Below, piece by piece: positions 34,758 to 44,100 of a DNA stretch of 54,919 bases. The translations under genes were made by a program, and so were the position numbers. Each line of letters opens with the position of its first letter. Position 1 is the stretch's first letter. The stretch is from Candidatus Gallipaludibacter merdavium (lineage in GTDB: Bacteria; Bacteroidota; Bacteroidia; Bacteroidales; Paludibacteraceae): positions 1 through 54,919 of the forward strand of contig JADIMG010000052.1 in assembly GCA_017694875.1 (NCBI GenBank), given 5' to 3'. A model generated the notes under the pieces. That model made no database searches, was not told the origin of the DNA, and saw only the letters and a program-made list of their open reading frames with translations.

Positions 34758-36017
34758 ATGAAACGATTGTTGTTAACGTTTTGGTCGGTTTGCGGACTGG
34801 TAGCTGTTACTTCGGCGCAGGTGACATTGGAAGAGTGCGTAAGTATGGCACGGGAAAATTATCCGCAGATACAGGAACAGAGCCTTATTGATGAGGCAGA
34901 AAAATATGATGTCGGTAATGTGAACCTGCAATGGGTGCCCCAGTTGAATATAACGGGTAAAGCGTCCTATCAATCCGATGTTGTGGAGATGCCTTTTGAA
35001 ATACCTGGGTATGATTTCAACTTCAACTTGCCGCACGACCAATATAGTCTGGTGGGTGAAGTGACACAGTCCATTTGGGATGGTGGAAGCTCTTCAAGCC
35101 AAAAACGCCTGATTAAAGCCAATGCGGAGGTGCAACGCAAACAGTTGGACGTATCGCTTTACGCCTTGCGGAGTAGGGTGGAGAATGTCTATCTTGGCAT
35201 TTTGCTCATTGACAAACAGTTGGAACAAAACAGATTGTTGGAAGAGAGTTTGCAGCGCAACCGGAAAGAAGTAAAAGCCTTGATGGAAAGCGGTATGGCT
35301 TATCAGTCGGATTTTGATATGGTGGAGGTAAATTTGCTGAATTGCCAGCAGAAAGCAGTGGAACTTCGTGCCAATCGGATGGCCTACGTGACGATGTTGG
35401 GCAAACTGACAGGGAAGGATATGTCGGATGCCGCTTTTATTGAACCGAATAGCGAAATCAATCTTGATTCCATTCAAATACAACGTCCTGAGTTGGCATT
35501 GTATGACGCACAATTGCAGCAGAGTCAGGCACAACGGCAGAGTCTGCAAAGCAACATATCCCCAAAGTTTAATCTCTCATTGCAGGGTGGTATCGGACGG
35601 CCGGGATTGAACATGCTGAAGAATGAGTTTGCTCCCTATTATGTAGCCGGCATACGGATGCAATGGAATTTTGGTGCCTTGTACACCCGACAAAACGATA
35701 TACGTAAAATTGCTACCCAACAGCGGAATGTGGAGGTAGCACGTGAGACTTTTGTATTTAATACCACGTTGGATATCATAGAGCAGGTGAACAATATAAA
35801 AAAGGCTCAACAGATATTGGAACAGGACAAGGAAATTGTCCGCTTGCGGTCGTCTATCCGTACTACGGGTGAGGAGCAATATGCCAATGGAGTGATAAAG
35901 ATGACGGAGTTGATGGACATGATAGATGATGAGCATGACGCACGTTTGGCGGAGGCCGTGCATGAAATACAATTATGGATGGCGGTTTGCCAATTGAAAG
36001 ACAGTATGGGAAAATAA
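34758..36017 (+). CDS. Outer-membrane efflux channel, TolC family
   Basis: The exit duct of a tripartite exporter. The 419-residue protein has a signal peptide (MKRLLLTFWSVCGLVAVTSAQ), then the typical TolC start VTLEECVSMARENYPQIQEQ. Long alpha-helices with heptad pattern (about 60-130, 140-215, 245-290 and 315-415) alternate with short beta-strand segments that would form the barrel (PQLNITGKASYQSD and PKFNLSLQGGIGR). It lies 26 bases before hlyD and shares the TetR-controlled promoter. No Shine-Dalgarno is seen before this first gene. Confidence 0.9.
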   Translation: MKRLLLTFWSVCGLVAVTSAQVTLEECVSMARENYPQIQEQSLIDEAEKYDVGNVNLQWVPQLNITGKASYQSDVVEMPFEIPGYDFNFNLPHDQYSLVGEVTQSIWDGGSSSSQKRLIKANAEVQRKQLDVSLYALRSRVENVYLGILLIDKQLEQNRLLEESLQRNRKEVKALMESGMAYQSDFDMVEVNLLNCQQKAVELRANRMAYVTMLGKLTGKDMSDAAFIEPNSEINLDSIQIQRPELALYDAQLQQSQAQRQSLQSNISPKFNLSLQGGIGRPGLNMLKNEFAPYYVAGIRMQWNFGALYTRQNDIRKIATQQRNVEVARETFVFNTTLDIIEQVNNIKKAQQILEQDKEIVRLRSSIRTTGEEQYANGVIKMTELMDMIDDEHDARLAEAVHEIQLWMAVCQLKDSMGK

Positions 36018-36029
36018 TTATAAACAAAC

Positions 36030-36035
36030 AGGAGG
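36030..36035 (+). promoter_or_regulatory. Shine-Dalgarno before the HlyD gene
   Basis: Perfect AGGAGG, 8 bases before the ATG at 36044. Unusual for Bacteroidota. It fixes the start at 36044 instead of the in-frame 35975. Confidence 0.75.
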
Positions 36036-36043
36036 TTATCGTT

Positions 36044-36949
36044 ATGAAAATCAGTAAATGGATAAGTGTGCTATGCAGTGTGGTCATGTTGTGTTGTACG
36101 GCTTGCCATGAGCGTTCACGTGATTTTGATGCCTGCGGTCAGATAGAGGCAACGGAGGTAGTCGTTTCGGCAGAAAGCAATGGTAAAATAATGCGTATGG
36201 ATGTGGAGGAAGGTGACCAGTTAGCCAAAGGCACCTGCGTGGGAAACATTGATTCTGTACAAACCTATTTGCAGAAAAAGGAATTGGAAGGGCGCAAGGT
36301 GAATGCAGAAAGCAGGATAGTTGACATCCGGCAGCAGTTGGCGTCGCAATATGATAGGCTTTCCAATCTGAAAAAAGACCGCGAACGTTTCAAAGCCCTG
36401 TTGGCGAAAGATGCAGGCACGCAAAAGCAGGTGGATGACATCGAGTCGCAGATAGCTGTAACGGAAAGTGAGATAGCGGCACAACGGCAGACCTATGAGA
36501 AAAGCAATGCCGGTGTACGGGAAGAAATGGCCGTGTACGATGTACAGATAGCACAACGTTCTGACCAATTGGCCAAATGTCGGATTGTTGCTCCGATAAG
36601 CGGCACCGTATTGACCAAGTATGCAGAAGCCGGTGAGATGGTGACCACAGGGAAATCTTTGTTTAAAATGGCAGATATGGGTCGCGTGTATGTGAGAGCT
36701 TATTTGACGACAGCACAATTGGCTGATGTGAAAGTGGGCGATGCAGTGCGTGTGGTGGTGGAAGACGGCAGTGCGCAACCTCGCAGTTACGAGGGTAAGA
36801 TGACTTGGATTTCCGATGAGGCGGAATTTACACCCAAAAACATACAGACCAAGGACGAGCGGGCCGATTTGGTCTATGCCACCAAAGTAACCGTTGAGAA
36901 CGATGGCTACTTGAAATTAGGTATGTATGCATATATCCATTTAGACTGA
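36044..36949 (+). CDS. HlyD-family periplasmic adaptor lipoprotein (YbhG-like)
   Basis: The membrane-fusion protein that links the ABC permeases to TolC. The 302-residue protein has a lipoprotein signal (lipobox CTAC, Cys21). The biotinyl-lipoyl half motif GQIEATEVVVSAESNGKIMRMDVEEGDQLAKG is followed by a helical hairpin (about 75-165, coiled-coil, LSNLKKDRERFKALLAKDAGTQKQVDDIESQ), then the second lipoyl half (CRIVAPISGTVLTKYAEAGEMV) and the beta-barrel. The arrangement matches YbhG. It ends 5 bases before the first ATPase gene. Confidence 0.9.
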   Translation: MKISKWISVLCSVVMLCCTACHERSRDFDACGQIEATEVVVSAESNGKIMRMDVEEGDQLAKGTCVGNIDSVQTYLQKKELEGRKVNAESRIVDIRQQLASQYDRLSNLKKDRERFKALLAKDAGTQKQVDDIESQIAVTESEIAAQRQTYEKSNAGVREEMAVYDVQIAQRSDQLAKCRIVAPISGTVLTKYAEAGEMVTTGKSLFKMADMGRVYVRAYLTTAQLADVKVGDAVRVVVEDGSAQPRSYEGKMTWISDEAEFTPKNIQTKDERADLVYATKVTVENDGYLKLGMYAYIHLD

Positions 36950-36954
36950 ATGCT

Positions 36955-37878
36955 ATGGTTGCAATAGATGTAAACGATGTGAGTAAGCGCTATGGCGATT
37001 GTCAGGCGTTGAGCCACATTTCGTTGCAGGTGGAGCAAGGTGAAATATTTGGTCTTATCGGACCGGATGGTGCCGGTAAGAGTACGTTGTTCCGCATATT
37101 GACCAGTCTGCTTTTGCCCGATAGTGGTAGTGCCAGCATTGAGGGGTTTGATGTAGTGAAGGATTATATGGAGATACGGAAGAGAATCGGATATATGCCG
37201 GGCAGATTTTCGCTTTATCAGGATTTGAGCGTGGAAGAAAATCTTGACTTCTTTGCCACTATATTTGGAACCACCATACAGGCCAATTATGACAGCATCA
37301 AGGAGATATATTCTCAGATAGAACCATTCAAGGAACGGAAAGCCGGTAAACTGTCGGGAGGAATGAAACAAAAGTTGGCCTTGTGCTGTGTTTTGGTACA
37401 TAAACCGTCTGTCCTGTTTCTTGATGAACCGACGACAGGAGTGGATGCGGTAAGCCGCAAAGAATTTTGGTCGATGCTTTACCGTATCCGTTCCGGAGGG
37501 GTTACCATATTTGTATCGACACCCTATATGGATGAGGCAGCACGTTGCGACCGGATAGCATTGATTCAGCAAGGTCGGATAATAGACAACGGTACACCGC
37601 AACAGATAGTGGAGAAATATCCTTATACCTTGTTGGGAATAGCGGGGCATCCCATCTATCCTTTGCTGAAATTTGTGAGAGGGTGTTCTGGAGTGTTGAG
37701 TTGTTTCGCATTTGGAGCAGAGCATCATGCCGCCATAGATACGGCCTTGACGAATGCAGATGATTTGAAAAAGAAAATTGAAGCGGCAGGATTTATGGAT
37801 TGTGTGGTGAGAGAGATAAAGCCAGGAATTGAAGATTGTTTCATGCAATTGGCAAAAGGAGGAAACAATGGAAAATGA
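36955..37878 (+). CDS. ABC transporter ATPase 1 (YbhF N-half-like)
   Basis: Cytoplasmic ATPase of 307 residues. Walker A is GPDGAGKST (36-44), the signature LSGGM (133-137) is canonical and Walker B is LFLDE (154-158). The switch His of the H-loop is replaced: the motif reads STPYMDEA, with Pro190 where ABC ATPases have His. A C-terminal extension of about 95 residues follows. In E. coli YbhF two such domains are fused; here they are separate genes that overlap by 11 bases. It should pair with ATPase 2 in a heterodimer. Confidence 0.9.
   Translation: MVAIDVNDVSKRYGDCQALSHISLQVEQGEIFGLIGPDGAGKSTLFRILTSLLLPDSGSASIEGFDVVKDYMEIRKRIGYMPGRFSLYQDLSVEENLDFFATIFGTTIQANYDSIKEIYSQIEPFKERKAGKLSGGMKQKLALCCVLVHKPSVLFLDEPTTGVDAVSRKEFWSMLYRIRSGGVTIFVSTPYMDEAARCDRIALIQQGRIIDNGTPQQIVEKYPYTLLGIAGHPIYPLLKFVRGCSGVLSCFAFGAEHHAAIDTALTNADDLKKKIEAAGFMDCVVREIKPGIEDCFMQLAKGGNNGK
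37857..37862 (+). promoter_or_regulatory. Shine-Dalgarno before ABC ATPase 2
   Basis: Perfect AGGAGG, 5 bases before the ATG at 37868, inside the end of ATPase 1. Confidence 0.75.
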
Positions 37879-38611
37879 AAATGTGATTGAGGTACGGAAT
37901 CTGACCAAGAAGTTCGGACATTTCACTGCGGTGGACCATATTAGTTTTGAAGTGCATAAGGGTGAAATATTTGGTTTCTTAGGAGCGAACGGTGCAGGCA
38001 AGACAACGGCCATGAAGATATTGTGTGGATTGAGCCGCCCGACTTCCGGTGAGGGAAAGGTGAATGGTTATGACATCAACCGGGAGCAGGAAAAGATAAA
38101 ACGCAATATCGGATACATGAGCCAACGTTTTTCGCTCTATCCCGACTTGAAGGTATGGGAAAATATCCGTCTGTTTGGAGGTATCTATGGTTTGTCCTCA
38201 TCAACAATACGGGCAAAAAGTGAGGCTATGTTGCGTTACCTGCAAATGGAGAATCTGCGCAACGAGCTGGTAGGCCGGTTGCCTTTGGGCTGGAAACAGA
38301 AACTGGCTTTCAGTATCGCCTTGATACATGAGCCCAGCATTGTGTTTTTGGATGAGCCGACGGGTGGCGTTGACCCGGAAACCCGACGTATGTTTTGGGA
38401 AATGATTTATGCTACAGCAGAACAGGGTACTACTATTTTTGTAACGACACATTATATGGATGAGGCGGAATATTGTGACCGCGTTTCCATTATGGTGGAT
38501 GGTGTCATTGCCGATTTGGATTCACCCGCCGCCTTGAAGCAACGTTATCATGCAACGGATATGGACAGTGTGTTTAGACAATTGGCTGTGAAGGCACAGC
38601 GCAAGGAATAG
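37868..38611 (+). CDS. ABC transporter ATPase 2 (YbhF C-half-like)
   Basis: Cytoplasmic ATPase of 247 residues. Walker A is GANGAGKTT (39-47), Walker B is IVFLDE (158-163) and the H-loop is intact (VTTHYMDEA, His195). The signature is degenerate: LPLGW (138-142) replaces LSGGQ. Its defect complements that of ATPase 1. The start at 37868 is set by a Shine-Dalgarno and gives MENENVIEVRNLTKKFG; an in-frame start at 37829 lies inside ATPase 1. Its stop codon overlaps the Shine-Dalgarno of the next gene. Confidence 0.92.
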   Translation: MENENVIEVRNLTKKFGHFTAVDHISFEVHKGEIFGFLGANGAGKTTAMKILCGLSRPTSGEGKVNGYDINREQEKIKRNIGYMSQRFSLYPDLKVWENIRLFGGIYGLSSSTIRAKSEAMLRYLQMENLRNELVGRLPLGWKQKLAFSIALIHEPSIVFLDEPTGGVDPETRRMFWEMIYATAEQGTTIFVTTHYMDEAEYCDRVSIMVDGVIADLDSPAALKQRYHATDMDSVFRQLAVKAQRKE

Positions 38612-38615
38612 GAGG
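38610..38615 (+). promoter_or_regulatory. Shine-Dalgarno before ABC-2 permease 1
   Basis: Perfect AGGAGG, 5 bases before the ATG at 38621. It overlaps the TAG stop of ATPase 2, which favours re-initiation. Confidence 0.75.
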
Positions 38616-38620
38616 TGCAT

Positions 38621-39733
38621 ATGAAGGAGTTCGGTTCGTTTGTAAAAAAGGAGTTCAGACATATTTTCCGCGATAAGCGTACCATGCTGATAGTGCTGAT
38701 TATGCCTATAGTACAGATTGTGTTGTTTGGGTTTGCCATCAGCACGGAAATCAACAACGCCCGTGTTGACATTGTTGGTGATGTGCAGGACCCATCTGTT
38801 CGCCGTATCATGGAGCGGATAGAACATAACGACTATTTGCAGGTAATGAAAGTCTATCGTTCGGTAGAAGATATTCATGCTCGGTTCAAGAAGGGGCAAG
38901 CGGATGTGGCAGTATGTTTTGAGCGGAATTTTGATGAGCGTCTGCATAAGCAGGGAATGGCTTCGGTACGTGTGATAGGTGATGGGTCTGACCCTAATTC
39001 CGCACAAATGATAGTGAATTATGTGGTTGGCGTATTGAATGACGAGCAGAATGACATCAGTTTAAAATATGTGGGCGAGAATGAAACTGCCGGCATGACC
39101 CCTACCATTCAGTATATGTATAATCCCGGTGTATTGTCATCCTATAATTTTGTACCGGGTGTGATGGGACTGATTTTGATGTTAATCTGTTCCATGATGA
39201 CAGCCATTTCCATTGTGAAAGAGAAAGAATTCGGGACCATGGAGCTGTTGTTGGTTTCACCGGTGAAGCCTTTGTGGATTATTGTGAGCAAGGCCATTCC
39301 GTATTTGTTCTTGTCCTCTGTGAATCTGCTTACCATTCTGCTTCTTTCACGTTTTGTGATGGATGTCCCTATCCGTGGAAGCATTTTGTTGCTATGTTTT
39401 GTCTCATTGATATTTATATTGGCATCGTTGAGTCTCGGCTTGCTGATTTCTGTGATTTCATCAACCCAGCGTACAGCATTGCTCATATCGGGTATGGGGC
39501 TTACAATGCCGACAATGATTTTTTCGGGCATAATATTCCCCTGCGAAAGTATGCCGGTATTGTTGCAGTATTTTTCGGATATCATTCCCGCCAAATGGTA
39601 TATCATCATGGTGAAGAAAATCATGATTGAAGGGGTAGGGTTAGGTTATATTTACAATGAATTGCTGATATTGTCCCTGATGAGCTTTGTGTTGCTGGCG
39701 GTGAGTATCCGCTTGTTCCGTAAGCGTTTGTAA
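38621..39733 (+). CDS. ABC-2 type permease 1 (YbhS-like)
   Basis: Inner-membrane permease of 370 residues: one N-terminal helix (about 21-41), a large periplasmic domain (about 42-175) and five C-terminal helices (about 175-365). The N-terminus VKKEFRHIFRDKRTMLIVLIMPIVQIVLFGFA and the EKEFGTMELLLVSPVKPLWIIVSKAIPY coupling helix are hallmarks of the ABC2_membrane_3 family. It pairs with permease 2. The substrate is unknown; related systems export drugs or lipophilic compounds. The ATG at 38621 is preferred to the GTG at 38615 because the latter falls on the Shine-Dalgarno. Confidence 0.92.
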   Translation: MKEFGSFVKKEFRHIFRDKRTMLIVLIMPIVQIVLFGFAISTEINNARVDIVGDVQDPSVRRIMERIEHNDYLQVMKVYRSVEDIHARFKKGQADVAVCFERNFDERLHKQGMASVRVIGDGSDPNSAQMIVNYVVGVLNDEQNDISLKYVGENETAGMTPTIQYMYNPGVLSSYNFVPGVMGLILMLICSMMTAISIVKEKEFGTMELLLVSPVKPLWIIVSKAIPYLFLSSVNLLTILLLSRFVMDVPIRGSILLLCFVSLIFILASLSLGLLISVISSTQRTALLISGMGLTMPTMIFSGIIFPCESMPVLLQYFSDIIPAKWYIIMVKKIMIEGVGLGYIYNELLILSLMSFVLLAVSIRLFRKRL

Positions 39734-39739
39734 AATGGA

Positions 39740-39745
39740 AGGAGG
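39740..39745 (+). promoter_or_regulatory. Shine-Dalgarno before ABC-2 permease 2
   Basis: Perfect AGGAGG, 8 bases before the ATG at 39754. Confidence 0.75.
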
Positions 39746-39753
39746 AGAGAAGT

Positions 39754-40857
39754 ATGACTTTGGTTTATTTGTTGGAAAAAGAATTCAAGCAGTTTTTTCG
39801 CGACCCGGGTTTGCCTAAAATGGCAATAGCGTTTCCTGTACTCATGATGCTGGTTTTCCCCTTTGCTGTGAGCATGGAGATACGCAACATTAATCTGGTG
39901 GTGGTCGATTCCGATCGTTCTACCGTATCGCAACGCTTGATAGAGACCTGTACCTCATCCGGCTACTTCAATTTGGTGGATGTATGTGACGACCCTGTTT
40001 ATGCCATGCAGTTGATGGATATGAACAAAGCCGATGCGATATTGACGATTGAATCTGATTTTGATGAACAGGTAGAGCGGGGTGATGGTGCCGCAATGGG
40101 CATTAAGGTGAACACGATAAACGGAACAAAGGGCAGTATCGGTTCGGCATATTTGGGCAATTGCATAAGGCGGTTTTATACGGATTATAAGCAGGCAGAT
40201 ATGGGCACTATTGCTCCTGTAATAGATGTTTCTGCGAAATATTATTATAATCAGTATATGGATTATAAAGTGTTTATGGTTCCTGCCTTGATTGTTATTG
40301 CCATTACCATGTTGACGGGCTTTTTGCCGGCTTTAAATATTGTGAGCGAGAAGGAAACGGGTACCATAGAACAAATCAATGTGACACCGGTCAAACGGAG
40401 TATATTCATTTTGTGTAAATTGATTCCCTATTGGCTGGTCGCCTTTTTTGTTTTGGCTGCATGTCTGGTTATTGCCCGCCTTGTTTTTGGCTATTCCTGC
40501 GCGGGAAGTCTTACGTTGCTATTTCTGTTTACGGCCTTCCATATCATGGTTACGGCAGGTTTGGGGTTGTTGATTTCAAATTATAGTGACAACGCACAGC
40601 AGGCTATGTTCGTGACCTGGTTCTTTATGATGATATTTATGTTGGTAAGTGGAATCTTCACTCCCATATCTTCCATGCCGGAATGGGCAAAGGCTATCAC
40701 TTATCTGAACCCGATGAGGTATTATGCAGACGCCATGCGTTGTATTTATTTGAAGGGAAGTTCATCTCTGGATGTATGGTATGATGCCGTAGGCCTTTTG
40801 TCTATTGGAACGGTAATGGTTACGTGGGCCGTATTGAGTTACAAAAAGACTGTGTAG
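39754..40857 (+). CDS. ABC-2 type permease 2 (YbhR-like)
   Basis: Inner-membrane permease of 367 residues with the same layout as permease 1: a first helix (LPKMAIAFPVLMMLVFPFAV), a periplasmic domain (about 45-165) and five C-terminal helices. The coupling motif is EKETGTIEQINVTPVKRSIFILCKLIPY. It lies 20 bases after permease 1. It is the last gene of the tolC-hlyD-ATPase-ATPase-permease-permease operon; no strong terminator is visible after it. Confidence 0.92.
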   Translation: MTLVYLLEKEFKQFFRDPGLPKMAIAFPVLMMLVFPFAVSMEIRNINLVVVDSDRSTVSQRLIETCTSSGYFNLVDVCDDPVYAMQLMDMNKADAILTIESDFDEQVERGDGAAMGIKVNTINGTKGSIGSAYLGNCIRRFYTDYKQADMGTIAPVIDVSAKYYYNQYMDYKVFMVPALIVIAITMLTGFLPALNIVSEKETGTIEQINVTPVKRSIFILCKLIPYWLVAFFVLAACLVIARLVFGYSCAGSLTLLFLFTAFHIMVTAGLGLLISNYSDNAQQAMFVTWFFMMIFMLVSGIFTPISSMPEWAKAITYLNPMRYYADAMRCIYLKGSSSLDVWYDAVGLLSIGTVMVTWAVLSYKKTV

Positions 40858-40958
40858 CCTGTGGTTGGCCGGATGATAAGGAATATTTCTGATTTGTATC
40901 AACGGTGGGTCTTCATCTCTTAGAAGAGTAAACATGTTGTATCTATTTTGAAGATTTC

Positions 40959-41163
40959 GTTTTACGCTTGTTACTCCACTCGGCTTTCATTATCATTATA
41001 GAAGATAAGATACGCCTCGGGAATACCAGCTTTAAAACTTTGTTTTACGCTTGTTACTCCACTCGGCTTTCATATCATTATAGAAGATAAGATGCGCCTC
41101 GGGATTACCAGTTGTAAAACTTCGTTTTACGCTTGTTACTCCACTCGGCTTTCATTATCTTTG
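40959..41163 (+). repeat. Direct repeats (82-83 bp, 2.5 copies) ending in the hybrid-regulator promoter
   Basis: Copies begin at 40959, 41042 and 41124. The first 30 bases (from GTTTTACGCTTGTTACTCCA) are identical in all three. Copies 1 and 2 continue for 83 and 82 bases with few differences; copy 3 breaks off at TATCTTTG (41156-41163), the -7 box of the regulator gene. In copies 1 and 2 the matching place reads TATCATTA. The gap 40858-41182 holds these repeats and the promoter but no gene. Confidence 0.95.
41132..41163 (+). promoter_or_regulatory. Promoter of the hybrid two-component regulator
   Basis: CTTG (41132-41135), 20 bases, TATCTTTG (41156-41163). The -33 box is one base off consensus and lies inside the third direct repeat. 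The start site is about 15 bases before the ATG at 41183. Confidence 0.72.
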
Positions 41164-41182
41164 TCCTTTAAAGTTCTATGCC

Positions 41183-44100
41183 ATGAGATGTAATGCCATC
41201 AAAATATTTCTGTTTTTTCTGTTTCTATGCCCTTCTTTATTGAAAGGACAGCCTGAAATAACCTTGAAACATTATACGTCAGGTAGCGGATTGTCACAAA
41301 AGATGGTGTCAAAAATCCTGCAAACCAGTAATGGTTATATGTGGTTTGCAACAGGAGGTGGACTGGACCGTTATGATGGTTATGAATTTCGCAATTATAG
41401 AGCTTATCCAGGAGATAATACCACTTTCAGTAACCGCCTCCTCATGATAAAGGAAAATTATGAAGGAAATATTTGGTGTATCAGTTATGACCGGCGAGCC
41501 TATCTGTTTGATGTTGCCCAGGAACGTTTCATTGATGTGTTGGCACCACTCGAGCAGGAACTGAAACGCAAATTGGATGTCGTAGAAATATTTCCCCTAA
41601 AGAAGGGAGTCACATGGATTTCGTTTCGCGGGGGAGAGGCCGTGCGTATTGATGAATCAACTTATCCTTCTGAAGGTGCAATTACCTATTATGGCCAATA
41701 TGACAATTCGCTTTATGCCAAAAAGATTTATTACGTGCGTGACGATGATGATGGGGGTGAATGGATTCTTACGGATTACGGTCTCAATATTTTTGGCGAG
41801 AAAGAATTTAAAATAAATTCTCCCTATTTTCTGTGGCGGAAGCGTGGCAAAACCATATGGTTGGCTTCCAAGGATGGAAATCTGGCATTTTACAATTTAT
41901 ACGAAAAACGTTTGCAGACAGTTGACTTAGGTCATGATGTGGAGCAAATCAACTATATGATTATTCTGAAGTCCGGCGAAATTGCCATTGGGACTGACAA
42001 GGGGCTTCTGTTATATAATCATCAAACCCGTACAACCCGGAACGTAAATCTTACTGCAGCTGGGCATGCCTCCAATTATGTTACCTTGCTTGATGAAGAC
42101 AGTTATGGAAATATCTGGATTTTTACTAAAGCTGATGGGGTAGTGCGTTATCATTATCCAACTTCGGAAATTCAACATTTGGCTACACCGGAAGCTATGC
42201 GGGTGGAGTATGAAAGGGAGACGCGCACATTTATTTATGAGGACCGACAGGGACATTTGTGGGTTTTTCCAAGAAATGGCATTTTGAGTTACTACAACCG
42301 GGAAAAGAAACAATTGCAGCCCATATTGTTGGATGATAAGCTCTATGCTCCACTGGTACGTTCCTATCAGGCAGATGAGCAAGGTAATCTGTGGTTGTGT
42401 ACCAATAGTGGCGTGGACAAACTTTCTTTCGAAAGAAGCAATTATGAATTTATGCCTATTGAGACGGGTATGGAAGTAAGGGCCATGCTCATTGATGCTC
42501 GGCAGAGATTATGGTTGGCAACGAAGAGTGACAAAGTAAGGATATATTCAGCCGACAGACAGCAGATAGGTTTTCTTACCCCAAATGGGGAAATATCGTC
42601 ACGGGAGCAGGCTTTTGGAGCAAAGGTTTATTGTATTGTGCAGGATAAGCAGAACAATATCTGGTTGGGGGCAAAGATGGGAGGGGTATATAAACTCACT
42701 CCGACAGCGGATAACCGATTTTCTGTGAAGCATTATGTTCATAATCCCAACGATAAGTACAGTTTGAGTCATGATGATGTCTATTCCATAATTCAGGATG
42801 AGCGAGGACAAATATGGGTAGGTACGTTCGGAGGAGGAATAAATCTTTTGCAGCAGCATGTTCAGACGGGTAAGGTGCGCTTTATCCATTCCGCCAACAA
42901 GTTGTGCAATTATCCGTCATCGTTCAATAGGGTCAGACAAATTCTTCCTATAGGAAATGGTGTGCTTATGGCAGGCACAACTGATGGATTGCTGGTGTTC
43001 AGTGACGATTTTTCCCGTCCGGAGGAAATCGTATTTAAAGAACATCAGCGGCGTCCGGATGACCCGACGAGTTTGGGCAATAATGATGTGAAGAACATTC
43101 TGAAGGCTTCAGACGGAACAGTTTACATAGCAACTTTTAGTGGTGGAGTGAATTATGTTAAGGCTGAGGATGTGAAAAGTGATAGCATCTCTTTCAAAGG
43201 ATTCACCAGGAAAGACGGACTTGTTTCTGATATTACACAATCCATCATAGAAGATTCTTGTGCCCATATATGGATTGCTTCTGAAAATGCCTTGTCATGC
43301 TATTTTCCCCGTACGGGTAGTTTCCGGAACACCAATCTTCATTTTGTCTATAAAGAGTTTAATATCAGTGAGGGTATGTCGCTGCTTTTGGATGATGGGA
43401 GTATTTTATATGGTACGGAAAACGGTATTCTTCGGATAAATCCTTATGATACATTACAGAATAGTTTTTGCCCCTCCATTGTTTTTACGGATATCAAAGT
43501 GCAAGGCAAGGAGATAAACGGTATCAATAAATTGAGCCTGCTTACTTTGGAACCTTCGCAACGGAACATTTCATTTACGTTTGCGGCTTTGGATTATGCT
43601 AATGATGCCAATGTAAAATATGCCTATCGCATGTTAGGACTCGAAGATGATTGGCATTATACGGAAAACAACCGTATGGCGAGCTTCTTGAATCTTCCGA
43701 AAGGGAAATGGACTTTTCAAGTGAAATCGACGAACGGCGATGGAATCTGGGTGGACAATATGGTTTCATTGCCCATACATGTTAAGCCCAAATTCAGGGA
43801 AACGATATGGGCGTGGCTATTGTTTGCCTTGCTGTTTCTGTGTTTCCTTTATTTGGTGGTTAGGGTGCTTTATTATATCTATCGGCTTCGGCATCGTATC
43901 GATTTTGAAAGGCAGTTGTCCAATATCAAATTGCGTTTCTTTACCGATGTCAGTCATGAATTGCGTACCCCTTTGACATTGATAGCCAGTCCGGTCAATG
44001 AAGTGCTGGAGACAGAGCAGCTTACTCCTGCGGCTAAGGAAAATCTCATGTTGGTACGTAAAAACACAGAACGGATGTTGCGTCTTGTCAATCAGATTCT

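Noticed and set aside
36907-38013. Long minus-strand frame opposite the two ABC ATPases
   Set aside because: Antisense of two genes with intact motifs and Shine-Dalgarno sites; no recognisable protein.
40959-41163. CRISPR array or insertion-sequence remnant
   Set aside because: The whole unit, including the part between the conserved starts, is repeated; no spacers, terminal inverted repeats or transposase.
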